The position numbers and the translations under genes were made by a program. DNA of 64,000 nucleotides from Lentinula raphanica (lineage: Eukaryota; Basidiomycota; Agaricomycetes; Agaricales; Omphalotaceae), in contig JANVFP010000004.1 in assembly GCA_027919835.1 (NCBI GenBank), positions 744,001 to 808,000 on the forward strand, in the 5' to 3' direction. The notes beneath the pieces are model-generated. The model was not told the DNA's origin. It ran no database searches and saw only the letters and a list, made by a program, of their open reading frames with translations. Of the stretch, positions 1-12,172 are shown in pieces; positions within the stretch are counted from its first letter, which is position 1, and the number at the start of each line of letters is the position of its first letter.

Positions 1-1
1 G

Positions 2-1095
2 TTGTGCGATGATCTGAATACTTTCATCTCCCATAATGGTTTATCCAACACAGATATTGACCTTCCCCGCTCCACTACTGTCGTTCCTGGTATTGTTCAA
101 CCGCTCATAGATCACACGGTCACTATCAACTTCAGCAAGCTTATAGATGCCAAAACGTCTAAAATCTCCATAGCCGCATGCTTAGAAGCTAGACAGGTCT
201 CGCAGTCAGCTACATCAACAAAATCAGAACGATCTGTCAAACTTAGCGACAAATTTGCACTGAAGCAAGTTCTTGAGAATGTCAAAGACCCAAACGAGAT
301 ACAAAAGATGACCCAGCAGGAGGGTTCGCACCGGGTACGCATCGCACAGGATCAGAATGTTGAGTTGCAACGACAACAGAAGATCAAAAAGAGGCAGGAT
401 CGCTGGTTAGAAACCGTTACGACTATCAATAAAAGTCTAGAATCGGTGGATGGTTGAGTTCTTCGTCATTTATTTGTTATGTTCATTGAATACTGATTGT
501 AGTGTTTGTTCACAGCACTACCTAATCTTGGAATCAAGAATGTTACTGTCTTGTATCCACTCGTTCCGCATACGTTCGTACTGATGAAGACAAGCATGCG
601 AATGTACATCGGACAAGTATTGGACATATACAAAAAGGGACAGAGCTCTCGATACGGATCCGTGAATAAGGCCACCGAAATCAGTGGCTTATCCTTTCTT
701 TCTTTGCGTGTTTTTCTACCTCTCGTTACCGCATCGGTGAGAGCTCAGTGACTCATTCGGTTGAAGCACTTATTCAAACTATGTTAACCTAGGATGATGG
801 TGATACCAGTGGCTCTGGATCTGGAAGTGATACAGACGAGGAGGATGCACCAATTCCTCATTTTTCTTGTCTAGGGAGCGGACGGAAGCGATTCCACCTG
901 CATACTCATGCGCCTATTGCAGATGTTCTATACCATCTAGGGAAAGATGCACTATCGGGTCCTTTGGACAAGATGCAGTTGAACGAACGGTGTGCACAAA
1001 AGTGGTCTCTATTCCAAAAGAGAGAGATCAGAGCAGCTCTTAAGGCTTCTGCACCTCTGAAGATCATCATTCCAGCCAGAAGACGCGAGGAGTAG
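2..1095 (+). CDS. Ulp1-DDE transposase, C-terminal exons (partial at window start)
   Basis: These are the last three exons of the transposase gene described at 51414-57197. Inferred exons are 1-452, 516-736 and 793-1095, with GT-AG introns of 63 and 56 bp. Reading phase is kept across both junctions (1-nt carry-over at the first, phase 0 at the second). The product ends in an acidic Gly/Ser-rich stretch, a His-containing segment (FHLHTHAP) and a basic tail (ARRREE). The N-terminal Ulp1 and catalytic regions lie outside the window. No disabling change is visible, so this copy could be intact. Confidence 0.85.
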
Positions 1096-1268
1096 ATTGT
1101 TATGTAGCTACTGTATCTGAAAACATGTTCAGTAGTCGATCAGCGATTTTTTGGCGATTTTTGGCGATTTTTGGCGATTTTTAGAGCGATTTTTTGCAAC
1201 ACGTGACCGTCCTTGTCCGAATAAGCGTACTTTAGGCCAGAAACGTAGCGTACTTTAGACCCTGAGGG

Positions 1269-1301
1269 CGGGCGGGGTTCTGGTGGAGCTTCCGGGGTCC
1301 T
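1269..1301 (-). repeat. Terminal inverted repeat, element copy 1
   Basis: The 33-bp end is identical to the left terminus of the element at 51208-51240 in inverted orientation. It is followed by unrelated sequence beginning attccgat, which would be the 8-bp target duplication if the outer end of this copy carries the same octamer. Confidence 0.9.
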
Positions 1302-3809
1302 ATTCCGATCGCCATAAGAGGGTTGATTATGGGGTTCACTCTCAATATGATCAGTGATAATTATAAGAAACGACCAGAGTCATTGAGCGGGGACGTTTCT
1401 GAACGAGTGGAATGTTGATAATGAAGGAAGCCTATAGATTCCGGTTTATCCCGGTCGGTCGAAGACGGATTGAAGACCAACATAACGGCGGAGCGCTTTG
1501 ACATGAGATGAGGACCTGGGCCATTACGATAGCTTGACTGTGTTCTAAGTTTCTATAACTTGCATGAAGTTGGGCGCAGCCAGTTTCCCTTCTGAAAAGA
1601 CGGAAAGTAGAAGTAATATAAAAGATCTTTTCATCTGGCTTGAGTTTGCAAACTTTTCTGATTTGACAAGCTTGATACCCGTGACTTCGTCACGCCAGTA
1701 CGCAAATGCTTTATCCCAGGCATCTGTACATTTGACTGTCAGTTTGAGGTAAAGTCATATTTAATACAATTACTCAACTCTCCAGTCTCAGCTCATAGTT
1801 TGTTGCCCTTCGATCCAATTTCCCAGCACCTAATTTCTCAACTCCCAATGTGACCAACTGATTGATTTCTATTCCTTCAACCTTGACTCTCAATCTCCCC
1901 CTGATTTCTCTGCTTCCAATTTCACTTTCCCGGTTCATTCTGACACCCAATTCATTATTTTATAACTCCCAATCTCTCAGTTTTCCAAAATCAATTCTAT
2001 ATGACATGTGCATATAATGTGGGTATGCTCAACTCTCATGATGTTCATTATCCTTTACTCTGTTTGGGATCAAGTAGCCTTAGTTAAGGGTCTGGGGTGC
2101 CCTAGCTACTCTTGAGCTCCCCAGTCTAATTACATTCAAGTTAATTCAACAAATACTGGATCAATAAATCATCCATTAATTTCTCTTCCCATTGATGACA
2201 CTTGTATGGCAATTGGTTTCTTGATTTTTTATTTTTATTTTTATTGGATTTTTGAATTTTATTTTATTAGCAATTGTGACTTATTTTTGAATGATATTTT
2301 CAGTTTATTTACTAATCTCAACTTCCAACCTCATTGTCTCCAATAACTATTACTCTTCAAAAAGACTATCAAGATCTTATGATTTATTTGTTAAAACTTG
2401 AGAAATAAGAAACATCCCACTGTCAGCATTAAAATGGCAAACCACCTGAAATTCTTACACTCAAATATCTTTGATTCTTCTTGATTCTCAAGTTTCAAGT
2501 AAAGATAGAAATCTGCAGTGCTACATTTCTAATCTCTCTGAGCACTGAGCAGTAAGCAGTAAGGAGTGGTAGGATATGCATTCTAATTTATACAAACCTT
2601 TTTCAATCCAGAAAATAAATACACAAAGCCCATAGAAAGTTCAAAATTACCAAATTATGGAGTTCAAGGTAAAAAAAAATGAAGCCAGAAGAAATATGTG
2701 TTGTGATTATAATGGAAAAATTGAGTTTTATTGAATCAAGAGAAATTGAGCCTCCTTGCTACAGTGTGCTGCAATTGGATTGAAAGAGAAGAGCCCAAGA
2801 AATGTGGCCCGATAGCGATGTCGGTGGGCGAAATAAAAATTAATTCAAAAAGGAAATTTTCCTAAAAAGGAAAAAGAGAAAAGAGAAAGAAAAGGTTGTT
2901 TTCATTACCGTCGCACTCGATTCCTCTTTTCTCGCAGCTGGCATCTACTCTATGAGCATAGTGAATATCATGCTGCAAGACATAGTCCATAGTATTTCTA
3001 CAACATCAATAATTGACACATTTTTGGTTTCTGCAGATAGTGCCATTATAAGTAAGGCTTAGAGGCTTGTTTTCTGGGTCTTGGGTCTCCAAACACCTTC
3101 AGCATGTAGAAGAACTAAGCTCTGATTTTTGACAGCTCTTTCCATGTGCCTTCAAGCAAGATGAGTGATATAGACTGAATTTTTTCGAAATGATACATAA
3201 AAGGTAATTCGAGGATACCGGCACAGTGCGTGACTCAAATTTAGCGCCGTTAGGCGCTTACTGTACCTCATCGCCTCAAGAGGACTCGAAGGCAGGAGCA
3301 CTACATTCAATTATTGTGAAAGTTTACACACTCTTCTTTGATTTTTGCACCAATACCATGACCAAGAGTGTATTGTTATTACTATAAATGTTGCAAGTGC
3401 CAACTTCAACCAAGTTCACCACTTTTGCTTGAGCCTTACTACATCAGTCACCCTCTCATACCCTTCAATTGCACAACTTACAGTACTTACACGGCCAGGG
3501 CTGAAAAAGGATTTCACCCAAGCACGTGTATTAGATTGATCGCATAAATGAAAATATGCGAAAATTCTCTTTCTCATCCGACTTCAACCCAAATTCCAGC
3601 ATTTGGAGTGGATTTCATTTCTCAATCCAGTTTCATCTTATCTATGTCTATTTTGAGTATAAACCAAATCCGATGGTTGAATCAATCTAAATTTTTCTCA
3701 ATCGTGAATGAAACCAAATGCGGTGACTGCGCTCATTCCGAAGGGATCTTGACCGTTTCGACTTTGAGGTTTCAGCCCCTTTTTGCTTTCTCTACCTTCA
3801 TCTCTCAGG
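1302..3809. other. AT-rich intergenic stretch without recognised gene
   Basis: No ORF here has conserved-protein character or plausible splice continuity. The stretch is AT-rich, with T-rich runs around 2220-2310 and an A/G-rich run around 2840-2900. A short palindromic GC patch (gcgccgttaggcgc) lies near 3243. It contains the upstream region of the transposase at 3810, but I could not identify a transposon terminus in it. Confidence 0.5.
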
Positions 3810-6800
3810 ATGGAAGATCTGAATGGTCCTCTCAGTGCATCATGTAAGTTACTTGTTCTTCACATTATCGCAGTATTCATCATCTGAACCTGGGCCATTC
3901 AGACTGGGAACGTGGAACTGGTGAGCACAATGAACATTGGAGATGCATCGCATGTCCCGAACAACCCTGGTTCACAAATTTGGGACATGCCCGTCGCCAT
4001 CGAGCAACAACAAAGCATACTCAATCAGTGCAATTCATTCTTCGAACTTCAGAGCAGTCCACTCCCAATCCACTTGAACTCAATACATCTATATCTACAC
4101 GGGTCAGAGGACCGCTCATCGATCTTCTTCATGATATCCAGGCATCTAGTACTTCATTGCCCTCAGCAGATATCGATATCGATATGATCGAGTCACCACC
4201 ACCGGGTGAAGCTGTATATCATATGTCTTTCAGTGATGACAATACCACAGAACTCCAAGGTTCTGCCATGAGCATGGCAATGGGCCGTCTAGCTGAAGAC
4301 TTAGAGAGCTTCCTGTTAGATGATGACTCTGCTTCACAAAGCTCAAATGATTCTATACCCAATGAACAACTCCCAGGATTTGGTAGGTACAGAGAATGTC
4401 TTGGTCATATAAAACCTTCTCATCGTGTTCACTAGAATTCTATTCTAACGATCCAGTTGCCTTCGGACAGAGGCGCTCAGCACAACGCTCAAAGCCAGCC
4501 ATCAATGCTGAGTGGTTCCCATGGCCTGATAAAGCGGTACGTGCTAATTTCTGGCCTGACTCTACAAACTCAAATGTGATTTGATCTCAGGCATGTATCT
4601 TCGATATATTTCGACATGTCCCTCGCGGTATTTTCTCCGAAACTCAAATGGAACTTATTCTATGGGCATTGGATGCATTTGGCGTGAACAACGCACCTTC
4701 AGTGGATGTTATGAAAAGTGTCGATGAATATCTACAGAGTCTATGTGGTATCCACACGAAGCGATACACAGGAGCTCTAGGACATGTGTATTACATGAAT
4801 GATCTCGGTGGAATCATCAGACAGGTAAAATCTCTCGTATCAGATATTACAGTTGAGCTGAGTCCTGATGTAGGAAATGGGTAATCCCCTGATACGAAAA
4901 CATCTTCACCACTATCCAGAAGACAGCGGCAAGCACCTTGAGCATGCCTGGCAAGCAGATGCGTGGCGAAATCAAGATGTGGCTATGGCAACACCAATGA
5001 TACGGAAAGATACTCAGGATTTCTATGTCTTTGAAATCACTCGCCTCATCGATGGTCGACTGGTTGTGCCTTTTCGCTGGTTCACTCGAGGTCATCATGG
5101 AATACCTTCAGAAGCCAAGCAAGATTTCTATGCATCAGCATGGACGGTTGAAAGTGACCAGACTGCGAGAGGATATCGCATCAATCAGAATCATATTGTT
5201 CAATTTCCCATATCATCTCTTCTGTCTTCCCTTCCCCGTGTTATCGAGTCATTTGCAATTGACGGAATGTTTGATCCTCGTAACATTCAAGGTGAGCATC
5301 TAAATTCTCAGTAGAAATCCTGGAATGACTTATGTACTATCGTTCAATTTCAGGTGTCATCAAGGCAGGTGAACAGGACACTGTACCCTGGACATACACC
5401 ACTGCCGATGATGGTTTCTTGAATCGTTGGAGAGTTCGCTCACATGGCCGTCGAGTATATTCATTTCCAATGTGGTTGTATTGCGATGATACATCAGGGA
5501 ATGTGTCAAAGAAATGGAATAAACACAATTCCTTTCTTTTCACAGCTGCAGGTCTTTCGCGTGAACATGTCCATAAACAGAGCAATATCCACTTCCTTTC
5601 CACCTCGAACCTTGCACCTCCATTGGAAATGCTAGATGGCGTTGTTGAACAGCTCGAGTAAGTACTGCAATTTTCAGTCTCTTCGTGTTGATTCTTGATC
5701 TTCATTAGATGTGGTCAGGCAGATGGCTACTGGGCCTGGGATGTTGAATATCAGGAGATGGTCCTGGTCTTCCCATCCGTACTTGCCATGCTTGGAGATA
5801 ATCCAATGCAGAGTGAGTTTTCCTGTCACGTTGGCCTCACTGGCAAGTTCTTCTGCCGTTGTTGTTGGGCCAAAGGGAAGGACGCCGATAACGAGAACTC
5901 AGATATCCATATGTCTGAGGTGGATGATAATGCTTCGGTTCGATCAGATACATCTGAGGTTTCGCAGTCTGGTGGAAAACGGAAACGGCGTGTCGAAACC
6001 ATGGCAGAGCTGGTTGCTCGTGCCAAACGATTCTTAGCGGTGAGTTATAACACTGCTGCATGAACTCATACTGACCACTGTGGAGATAGGATAGTCCATT
6101 GCGAACAAAATCAGAAACCATTACTCAGCTACAGAGTATATTCACAAAGACGTCAATGATATACGGAAAGACGGAAGCAAGGAAACTCATCACTGCAAGC
6201 GGAACCAAGGATACGTTTCTTGAGCATTTCCGAGAAAAAGTCCTCACCTTCATTGCAAAACTTCCTAAGGGATTGTCACGCGAGGAGAAACAAATCAAAG
6301 TTGATCACTATGTCCGCGATGCAATGCCTGCAAATATTTACAGTCCAGTGTGGCGAATCAAAGGTGAAAGCTTGGCTGCACTGATATTGTGCTTTACTGA
6401 CCCATGAGTTGTCTCTAGACTTTGATCCACATCGTGATACACCAGTCGAAATTTTGCATGTCATCCTCCTTGGTTTTGTGAAGTATTACTGGCGTGATGC
6501 TATATCGAGACTTTCCGATGAACAGAAGAAAGTATTAACTCACCGTTTGTCTTCATTGGATGTATCGGGACTTGGATTCTCTCCTCTCAAAGGTGAAACG
6601 CTGGTACAATTTGCTGGCTCCCTTACAGGATCCAATTTTCGGGCAATCGCCCAGGTTGCACCATTTGTACTCTATGACCTTGTTCCAAAACCTTGTTTCG
6701 AGGCTTGGTTGGCATTGTCGGCTTTGATTCCATTAGTGTGGCAGCCCGTCATCACCAATATCGACGAATATCTGGTATGTTGTCTACGTTCTATTCACAT

Positions 6801-8293
6801 TGATGTGCGCATTTGCATGTACAATCAACTGACGATTTGGTTTCAAAGCCCATTCTACAAGACGCGATTGACCGGTTTCTCAATTGCGCCGCTGAATGGA
6901 CTCCCCGATGGTTTAACAAACCTAAATTCCATATCCTCAAACATCTGCCTATGCATATCCGTCGTTTCGGGCCTGCTATGCTCTATGCCACTGAAGGCTT
7001 TGAGTCTTTCAACGCGGTTATCCGTGACCACAGCGTTCATTCCAATCACCAAGCTCCTTCTCGAGACATTGCACGGGGTTTTGCACGCTGTAACCGCAAC
7101 CGACACATTCTCAGTCAAGGCATGTTCCCTAAGCCAACAGTAACAGACCCCTCCACTTCCAATGAAATCCATGCAGACACTCCCATCTCGTGGTTCCACG
7201 ATAACCCCAGTGACTGGGTTACAGCGGGTCCATTGCCACTTGCTTTGATACGTTTACGACCAAATCGCCGGAACATCGTCGCGGAGGCATTGGGTCTTGT
7301 CAACGCAGACCAAGCTAGGTGGACAGGTTCCGTGGGTGCGTCAGATGGTTTGAATGTTCTATGAGATGACTAAATCCGCTTGCAGGCTCCTGCTTCGCAT
7401 CCCTCCAGAGGAAGCAACCTCGGGCGAGTCTCATCACTTACCGCCGTCTTCGTTCTTCACTTGAGCAGACCCCAACCAACGTCTCTTTCAATACGTACAA
7501 AACAACGACAACTGCATCTCTCGAGCTCTGCTCGGTTGGTGACTTTGTCCTCGTGGGCAAAGCTGGAGACTCAACACACGTGCCAGTTGTAGCACGTATT
7601 TTGGAAATCCTACAGGTATCCGGCAGCTCAGAGGAATCATGCGCAAAAGCCTCTGGCATTCTCGTAGCAACATACAGTTCTCGCACAACCAATCCAATCT
7701 ATAAGCTACCCTGCCTTGAGCGTTCAGAGTTGATGCTGGTAGTACCACAGGTATCTTGCGATTCAATCTGTATACATCTTATACTGAACAATCTATATGA
7801 ACAGAATATCCTGTGTCGAGTGAATGTCCAACACAACTGTGCTGCCAACAACTGTGATATGTCTGCAAATCGTCCCGTGTATCAAGAACGTGAGCGCACA
7901 GAGCATACTGTTCCACGAACCCATCATTACCAACCGGAGGACTTGCTACTCAACACAAATCAGATGGCAAGTGCACGTCATGTTCAACAATTACGCTGTG
8001 CTATTGCTCCTTCAGATCGTGAGGAAGCAATCTTGAAAGGAGCTGCGAGAGAGATTGCGGACCAAAAGGCAAGAGAAGCGAAAGGCAAAGGAAGAGCGGG
8101 AGGATCAAGGGCAATGGAGTCCTCGGCAAATAGTCCAAGCAATGCTGTTCGACAAAATCCAATGCTGCAGAACTTGTTGACGTTGGACTCAGGTGCAGCT
8201 CCGCAACGAAGATGCGGACGTTGTCATCAATCAGGCCATAATGCTAGAACTTGCCCTCAGCTACGTGGCTCTCATAGTGCTCTCCCTCAGTAG
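3810..8293 (+). CDS. Plavaka-type transposase (CACTA/CMC-related), module 1
   Basis: About twelve exons joined by short GT-AG introns give a protein of roughly 1,280 aa; all junctions checked keep frame. In order it shows an N-terminal C2H2/BED-like finger (CIAC...H-x5-H, near 3940-4015), an acidic linker, and the Plavaka core with LYCDDTSGNVSKKWNKHNSF near 5480, DPHRDTPVEILH near 6425 and TEGFESFNAVIRD near 6990. The core is followed by a possible BAH-like segment (SVGDFVLVG...PVVARILEI) and a C-terminal CCHC knuckle (CGRCHQSGHNARTC). The conserved D, D and E residues are plausible catalytic ligands of the RNase-H fold. The knuckle suggests nucleic-acid binding. The family assignment rests on recognising the DPHxDTPVEILH signature. 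The start at 3810 is the first ATG that splices in frame into the finger exon. It appears uninterrupted, so it may be active. Accessory genes lie downstream at 9.5-12.2 kb. Confidence 0.88.
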
Positions 8294-9553
8294 TGTATGA
8301 TCTACAATATATTTCTGCATTGCAATAAACTCAACGAGTCTTCATTGAAGAATTTTGCAGTGAAAATTCAGAGTCCAGACGTGAGAGGATCCGGAAGTGA
8401 ACTGTGAGACTTGAGAATCCAAGAACACATGACCACGTCATGCAACGTTGAATCACTTCAATCAGAACACCAACGTTGCAACGCTCACAACGGTACACAA
8501 GTGGACACCACTTCGGATTTCTCGCCTTTGAAATTCTTCCCTGCCACCATCTCCAGAAATCACAGCGACGCGTTGGATTGAAGAGCTTCCGCGGAAGCAT
8601 TTTAGTGATCGCTCGTCTCATGCCTCAACAGAGTGTAGATCTATTTGCACGTCCTCGTCTGTACCGTTGCGCGTTTCGTCTCTGCCGAATGAGAGGATTG
8701 TGAGGGCGAGACAGTGGGGAAAGTAGGTATGCTCCTGATACATTGCTGAGCTTACATATCGCTCAATTCTCTTCAGCTGTCTATCGCTCCCACATTGTCT
8801 GATGTTCACTCATCGGTCAACGTTTCCTCTCATCATTTCGTGTTCCCTCAACATCATCCGGCATTCCCTCGTATTGTTTGGCGTTTCGTCCTCTGGTTCA
8901 TTCCTGGCGTTTCCTCACATCATCCGGCACTTTCTCAAATTGTCTGGTGTTGCCTCATCGTTCGGCGAATCTCATCGTTTGGCATTTCCTTTGGATCATC
9001 AACATTTCTCGTCATTTGGCGTTTCCTCTGGGTCATCGTCGTTTCGAGTCGTTCGGCGTTTCGAGTCGTTCGGCGTTTCGAGTCGTTCGGTGTTTCGAGT
9101 CGTCTGACGCTTCTTCATCGTCTGGTTCATACTCATCTACCTGTAAACCTTGCTGTGGCTTTGTGATTTGCAGTAGCTTGTCACGAAGCCCGCTGTTTAC
9201 AGAAGAGCTTAGCTGTAGCCTCTAATAAGGCTCGCGGCTTCTTATGGCAACAAAATACGCACAGCGCATCGTGGAATCACTCAGTTGACATCTTCGTTCT
9301 TTTCCTGAAGTCCTTTCTTCCTCGTGGCGCGTTTGGTCTATGTAACGTTGAAAGACCGTTTGAACACGACCATCCGGAATGGTTTCTCGTCGTTGTTGCA
9401 ACACACCAACGTTTCTTTCATCAACTAAAGCACTCGAAGCGTACCTCTTTCCTGACCTTCTCTACGTGGTATCAAGCAAAGAGAAGGAAGCCATGACATT
9501 GCACCTGTTTTCTATACATCACTCCCAATACATACAGCCTCAAACTGCCCGAA
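8294..9553. other. Non-coding spacer between transposase and coiled-coil gene
   Basis: No credible gene is seen. It includes the transposase 3' flank and a degenerate minisatellite (separate entry). Several overlapping reading frames across 8800-9220 only translate the minisatellite and are not taken as genes. Confidence 0.5.
8815..9120. repeat. Degenerate minisatellite rich in TTTGGCGTTTC
   Basis: Variants of the words ggcgtttcctc and catcntttggcg recur through the interval. At 9035-9105 they tighten into about four direct copies of a 17-bp unit, gtttcgagtcgttcggc. Copies on the left are more diverged, as in an ageing array growing at one end. Confidence 0.75.
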
Positions 9554-10478
9554 TCACTTCTCGCACATGTTCTTCAGCAGAGGATGCAATGCTTCTGCCA
9601 CGTCCTGTGGAGCATGAGTATGTCCGATGCTGGTGAGGACGTAGCCAGCGATTTCGCAGAGCTGCTGATAGCCCTGCAGATCCTCCATGAATTTTGGGTC
9701 GGTTTGGGATGAAGTGGATACTTTGACTCGTGTGTTCGTACGGGATGCATGGCCTGATTGATTCCGCACCGTCTGGGATCCCTGACTACGGGCACTCTGG
9801 AGTGCTTTCAGCTGTGCCTGGGACTTCGTGTTGGCCTGACTCAACGCTTGGACAACTCCAGCCATTCGACCAAGACGCGCAGATAGGTCTGCATTGCGTA
9901 TCTGCAGTGAATTGGATTGAACTTCGAGCCGTGTTACTTCATGATCAAGGCGAGAAACTTCCGTCTCAAGCTTCTCGATGTATGATGCATCTTCTACGCT
10001 TATTGAGTGTCTGTTTAGAGACTGGGTGCCCTTTTCTACTCACCTGGCTGTTTGGAGTCGATGCTTTGACTTCGTTCAATCACATCACTGCATTCGTCGT
10101 GGTCTATTTTGCAATTGAACGGGATCTGGCTTTGTTCCTCCTCCTTCAAGTCTACATCGTTCGTGACCTGTGCATTTGACTCAGGACAATCCAAATCGTG
10201 GAGGCCACATATAGTGTCCACATATTCTTGAGAGCCAATATCGTCGTTCAATGCACCTGCAAGCATGCTGAAAGATACTGAGACCATTGATGATATCCAA
10301 GAACTATCACTCACTCTGCAGAAATGGCTGTTGATGACAAGAATGTTGCCCGATAAGGTGGGCACAAATTACTGCTATCATCTGATTCCAGCTTGACTGA
10401 TGAGCTCTGTCGTCTTTTTTTAGGTGTGATATGGAATGTCTGAGAGGGTTCATAACAGTCTGAGTCCGAGTCAGCCAT
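9554..10478 (-). CDS. Coiled-coil protein of Plavaka module 1 (unknown function)
   Basis: Three exons can be read on the minus strand. The first starts at ATG 10478 (MADSDSDCYEPSQTF) and contains a basic patch, TPKKRRQSS, that could be a nuclear localisation signal. The second is acidic, rich in Asp/Glu/Ser/Cys. The third begins with a heptad-like coiled coil (YIEKLETEVSRLDHEVTRLE) and continues with a Gln/Ser/Thr-rich stretch to the stop at 9554. The introns begin GTAATT and GTGAGT, and both preserve frame. I do not recognise the family. It is divergently transcribed from accessory protein A with only 124 bp between start codons, so the two probably share a promoter. The arrangement suggests it belongs to the same mobile module as the transposase at 3810. 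Confidence 0.7.
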
Positions 10479-10602
10479 ACCAGAAGGGGTCAAGCGACAG
10501 GATTCGAGGTAAAGCGACAGGAATCGAAGTTGACGCGCAGTCGAAAGCCCTCCTTCAAAGCCACGTGAGCTTTTCTCCAACGACGCGACTTGCTTGTTTA
10601 CC
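10479..10602. promoter_or_regulatory. Short divergent intergenic region (putative bidirectional promoter)
   Basis: Only 124 bp separate the start codons of two divergent genes, so both promoters must lie here or inside the genes. No clear TATA box was found. Two nearby GCGACAGGA-like words (around 10492 and 10511) are the only repeated motif noticed. Confidence 0.5.
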
Positions 10603-12172
10603 ATGAGCCTCACTTTCACTCCATTTGAGAACTCTTCAGCTTCTCCTCGAATCGATGAAGAACACCCGCACATCGCACCAGCACTGAACATGATGGATAC
10701 TCCATCTGTCAGTGGCATACCACCACCGCCATTTGTCACACCAAACCATACACCGCTATCGTATGATTCGCCTGCTCAAAATATGGGAAACAGCTTCGAC
10801 TCCTTGTCAATGCCGATGACTGCTCGTCAACAGGAAGACATCAGCATCTTTTGCGATAAGGCGACAAATTTTTTCGGTCTCGATAAAGATCAATGCAAGC
10901 GCTTGAAGCAACATATATTGGTATGTAATTTCTGTGCTGTTAGTTGTTAGTTGCTCATTGTTGGGAGACAGATCAACCGCGAGGGTCCAATTGGCGTCAT
11001 GAAAGAGCAGATCTGGATGCATGCTGATATGATTTCGATGTTCAACAGTATGAAGGCGTCATTAGCTGATCAGGCGGGTGTCCATGAGCTGGTCAAAAAT
11101 GCAAATGCAAAATTCAGCACTAAGTTCGAGCTCATCAAGGAACATAAGGTATGTGTGTGTCGTCGCAGGATAGGGCTGCTTTAAATGCTTTTTCAGGAAA
11201 CTCTGCAATCCATTGGAAAAGAATGTTTCATTGATCCTGCGAGGACTTCATTCCATGATGTTCATCTCACGATTCAGGTAAGTCTAGCTATGTACTACTT
11301 GGGCTGGGAGATAGATGGGCTCAATCCTCGTCAGAAACTTGTTGAAACCCAGCCCGCCGTATATGGCCTGGGTGATCTAGTTGGTAATCCGGCTGCCCAG
11401 AAAGCCCTGAGAGATTATGCCAAAGATGCAGCTAAGAACGCAGGGCAGCAACTCCGAGCGCAGCTTCTAGTTTCTGTCAAAGGCGAGGATTCTACGCGCC
11501 GTGCTGGAAAAGCGCCTATGACACTCGAGGAGTTCACCTGGAAGCTCGTCGATAGTTGGCGTAGTGGTGGTCTTGGGTCCAACAGTGGTGTAGATTATCA
11601 ATGTCGTTTCGCTGTGATGGTAAGCTGTGGTTCGTTCCAATGTTGAGGTTCATCAGTGATTTATATCCTTATTCCTCCCAGCGCAAGTTCACATACTCCA
11701 TCTGGGATGGCAATGAAATGGACGATGATACTGAAAATATCAATGAGGAGCCACCTGCCAAACGGAAAAAAGGTGGAAGATCCTCTAAGGAGAACTCGTT
11801 CTGGGGAAAATTTTCCTCCTTTCTTGAGATGCACATCGGCAAGAATGGGGGCAATTTGAAGACTGCAGGATGGTCTATGTAAGTGGCCTCATGACAAATC
11901 TCATTCTGATGTACTTACGTTCAATTTTGTGAAGGTTTATCGCTGACTGCGTGCGAGAAGACTGGAAACGCTTTGGCAAAGATGAGCATCGCCTTCAGGC
12001 TTTGCCTGTGACGATGACTCTTCAGCCTAGTTCAACAATGCAGCCCGAGACTACAGATGCATTGGATGATGGTCATTCACCCACTCCTGGTGTCTTGTCC
12101 AACAATGTCTTGAATACAGCCAACGGTGTGAACACCGGAAGCGCGTCTGTGCATATCGACTTGCTTGGATGA
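10603..12172 (+). CDS. Plavaka-associated accessory protein A (unknown function)
   Basis: Six or so exons start at ATG 10603. The N-terminus is Ser/Pro-rich and disordered. A helical domain follows (ARQQEDISIFCDKATNFFG, then CDKA/CKRLKQH-type helices). Next come a middle segment ending CRFAVM before an intron, a basic nuclear-signal-like patch (PPAKRKKGGRSSKE) and a C-terminal motif, FWGKFSSFLEM...FIADCVREDWKRFG. The tail is Thr/Ser-rich. The protein is homologous to accessory protein B at 22674: both have an intron immediately before an Arg that begins the segment after the middle domain, and another intron just before FI-x-C in the C-terminal motif. I do not recognise a named family. A nuclear, possibly DNA- or transposase-binding role is inferred only from the basic patch and from the repeated association with Plavaka transposases. 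Confidence 0.78.

Larger units (their letters stand above)
1..1301 (+). mobile_element. Terminal part of a Ulp1-transposase DNA transposon (copy 1)
   Basis: This stretch is an apparently perfect inverted copy of 51208-52508 (position x corresponds to 52509 minus x). Every translated segment compared is identical, as are the tandem repeats near the end and the terminal 33 bp. Homology stops abruptly at 1301, which matches the terminus of the complete element at 51208-57463. The rest of this copy lies left of the window. Such identity indicates a very recent transposition or an assembly/duplication event. Confidence 0.93.

Noticed and set aside
1302..3800. Possible LTR-retrotransposon remnant in the AT-rich region
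   Set aside because: No paired long repeats, primer-binding site or gag/pol-like peptide could be seen.
8795..9225. Three overlapping plus-strand frames rich in Ser/Phe/Val
   Set aside because: All translate the minisatellite in its three phases; none has independent coding evidence.
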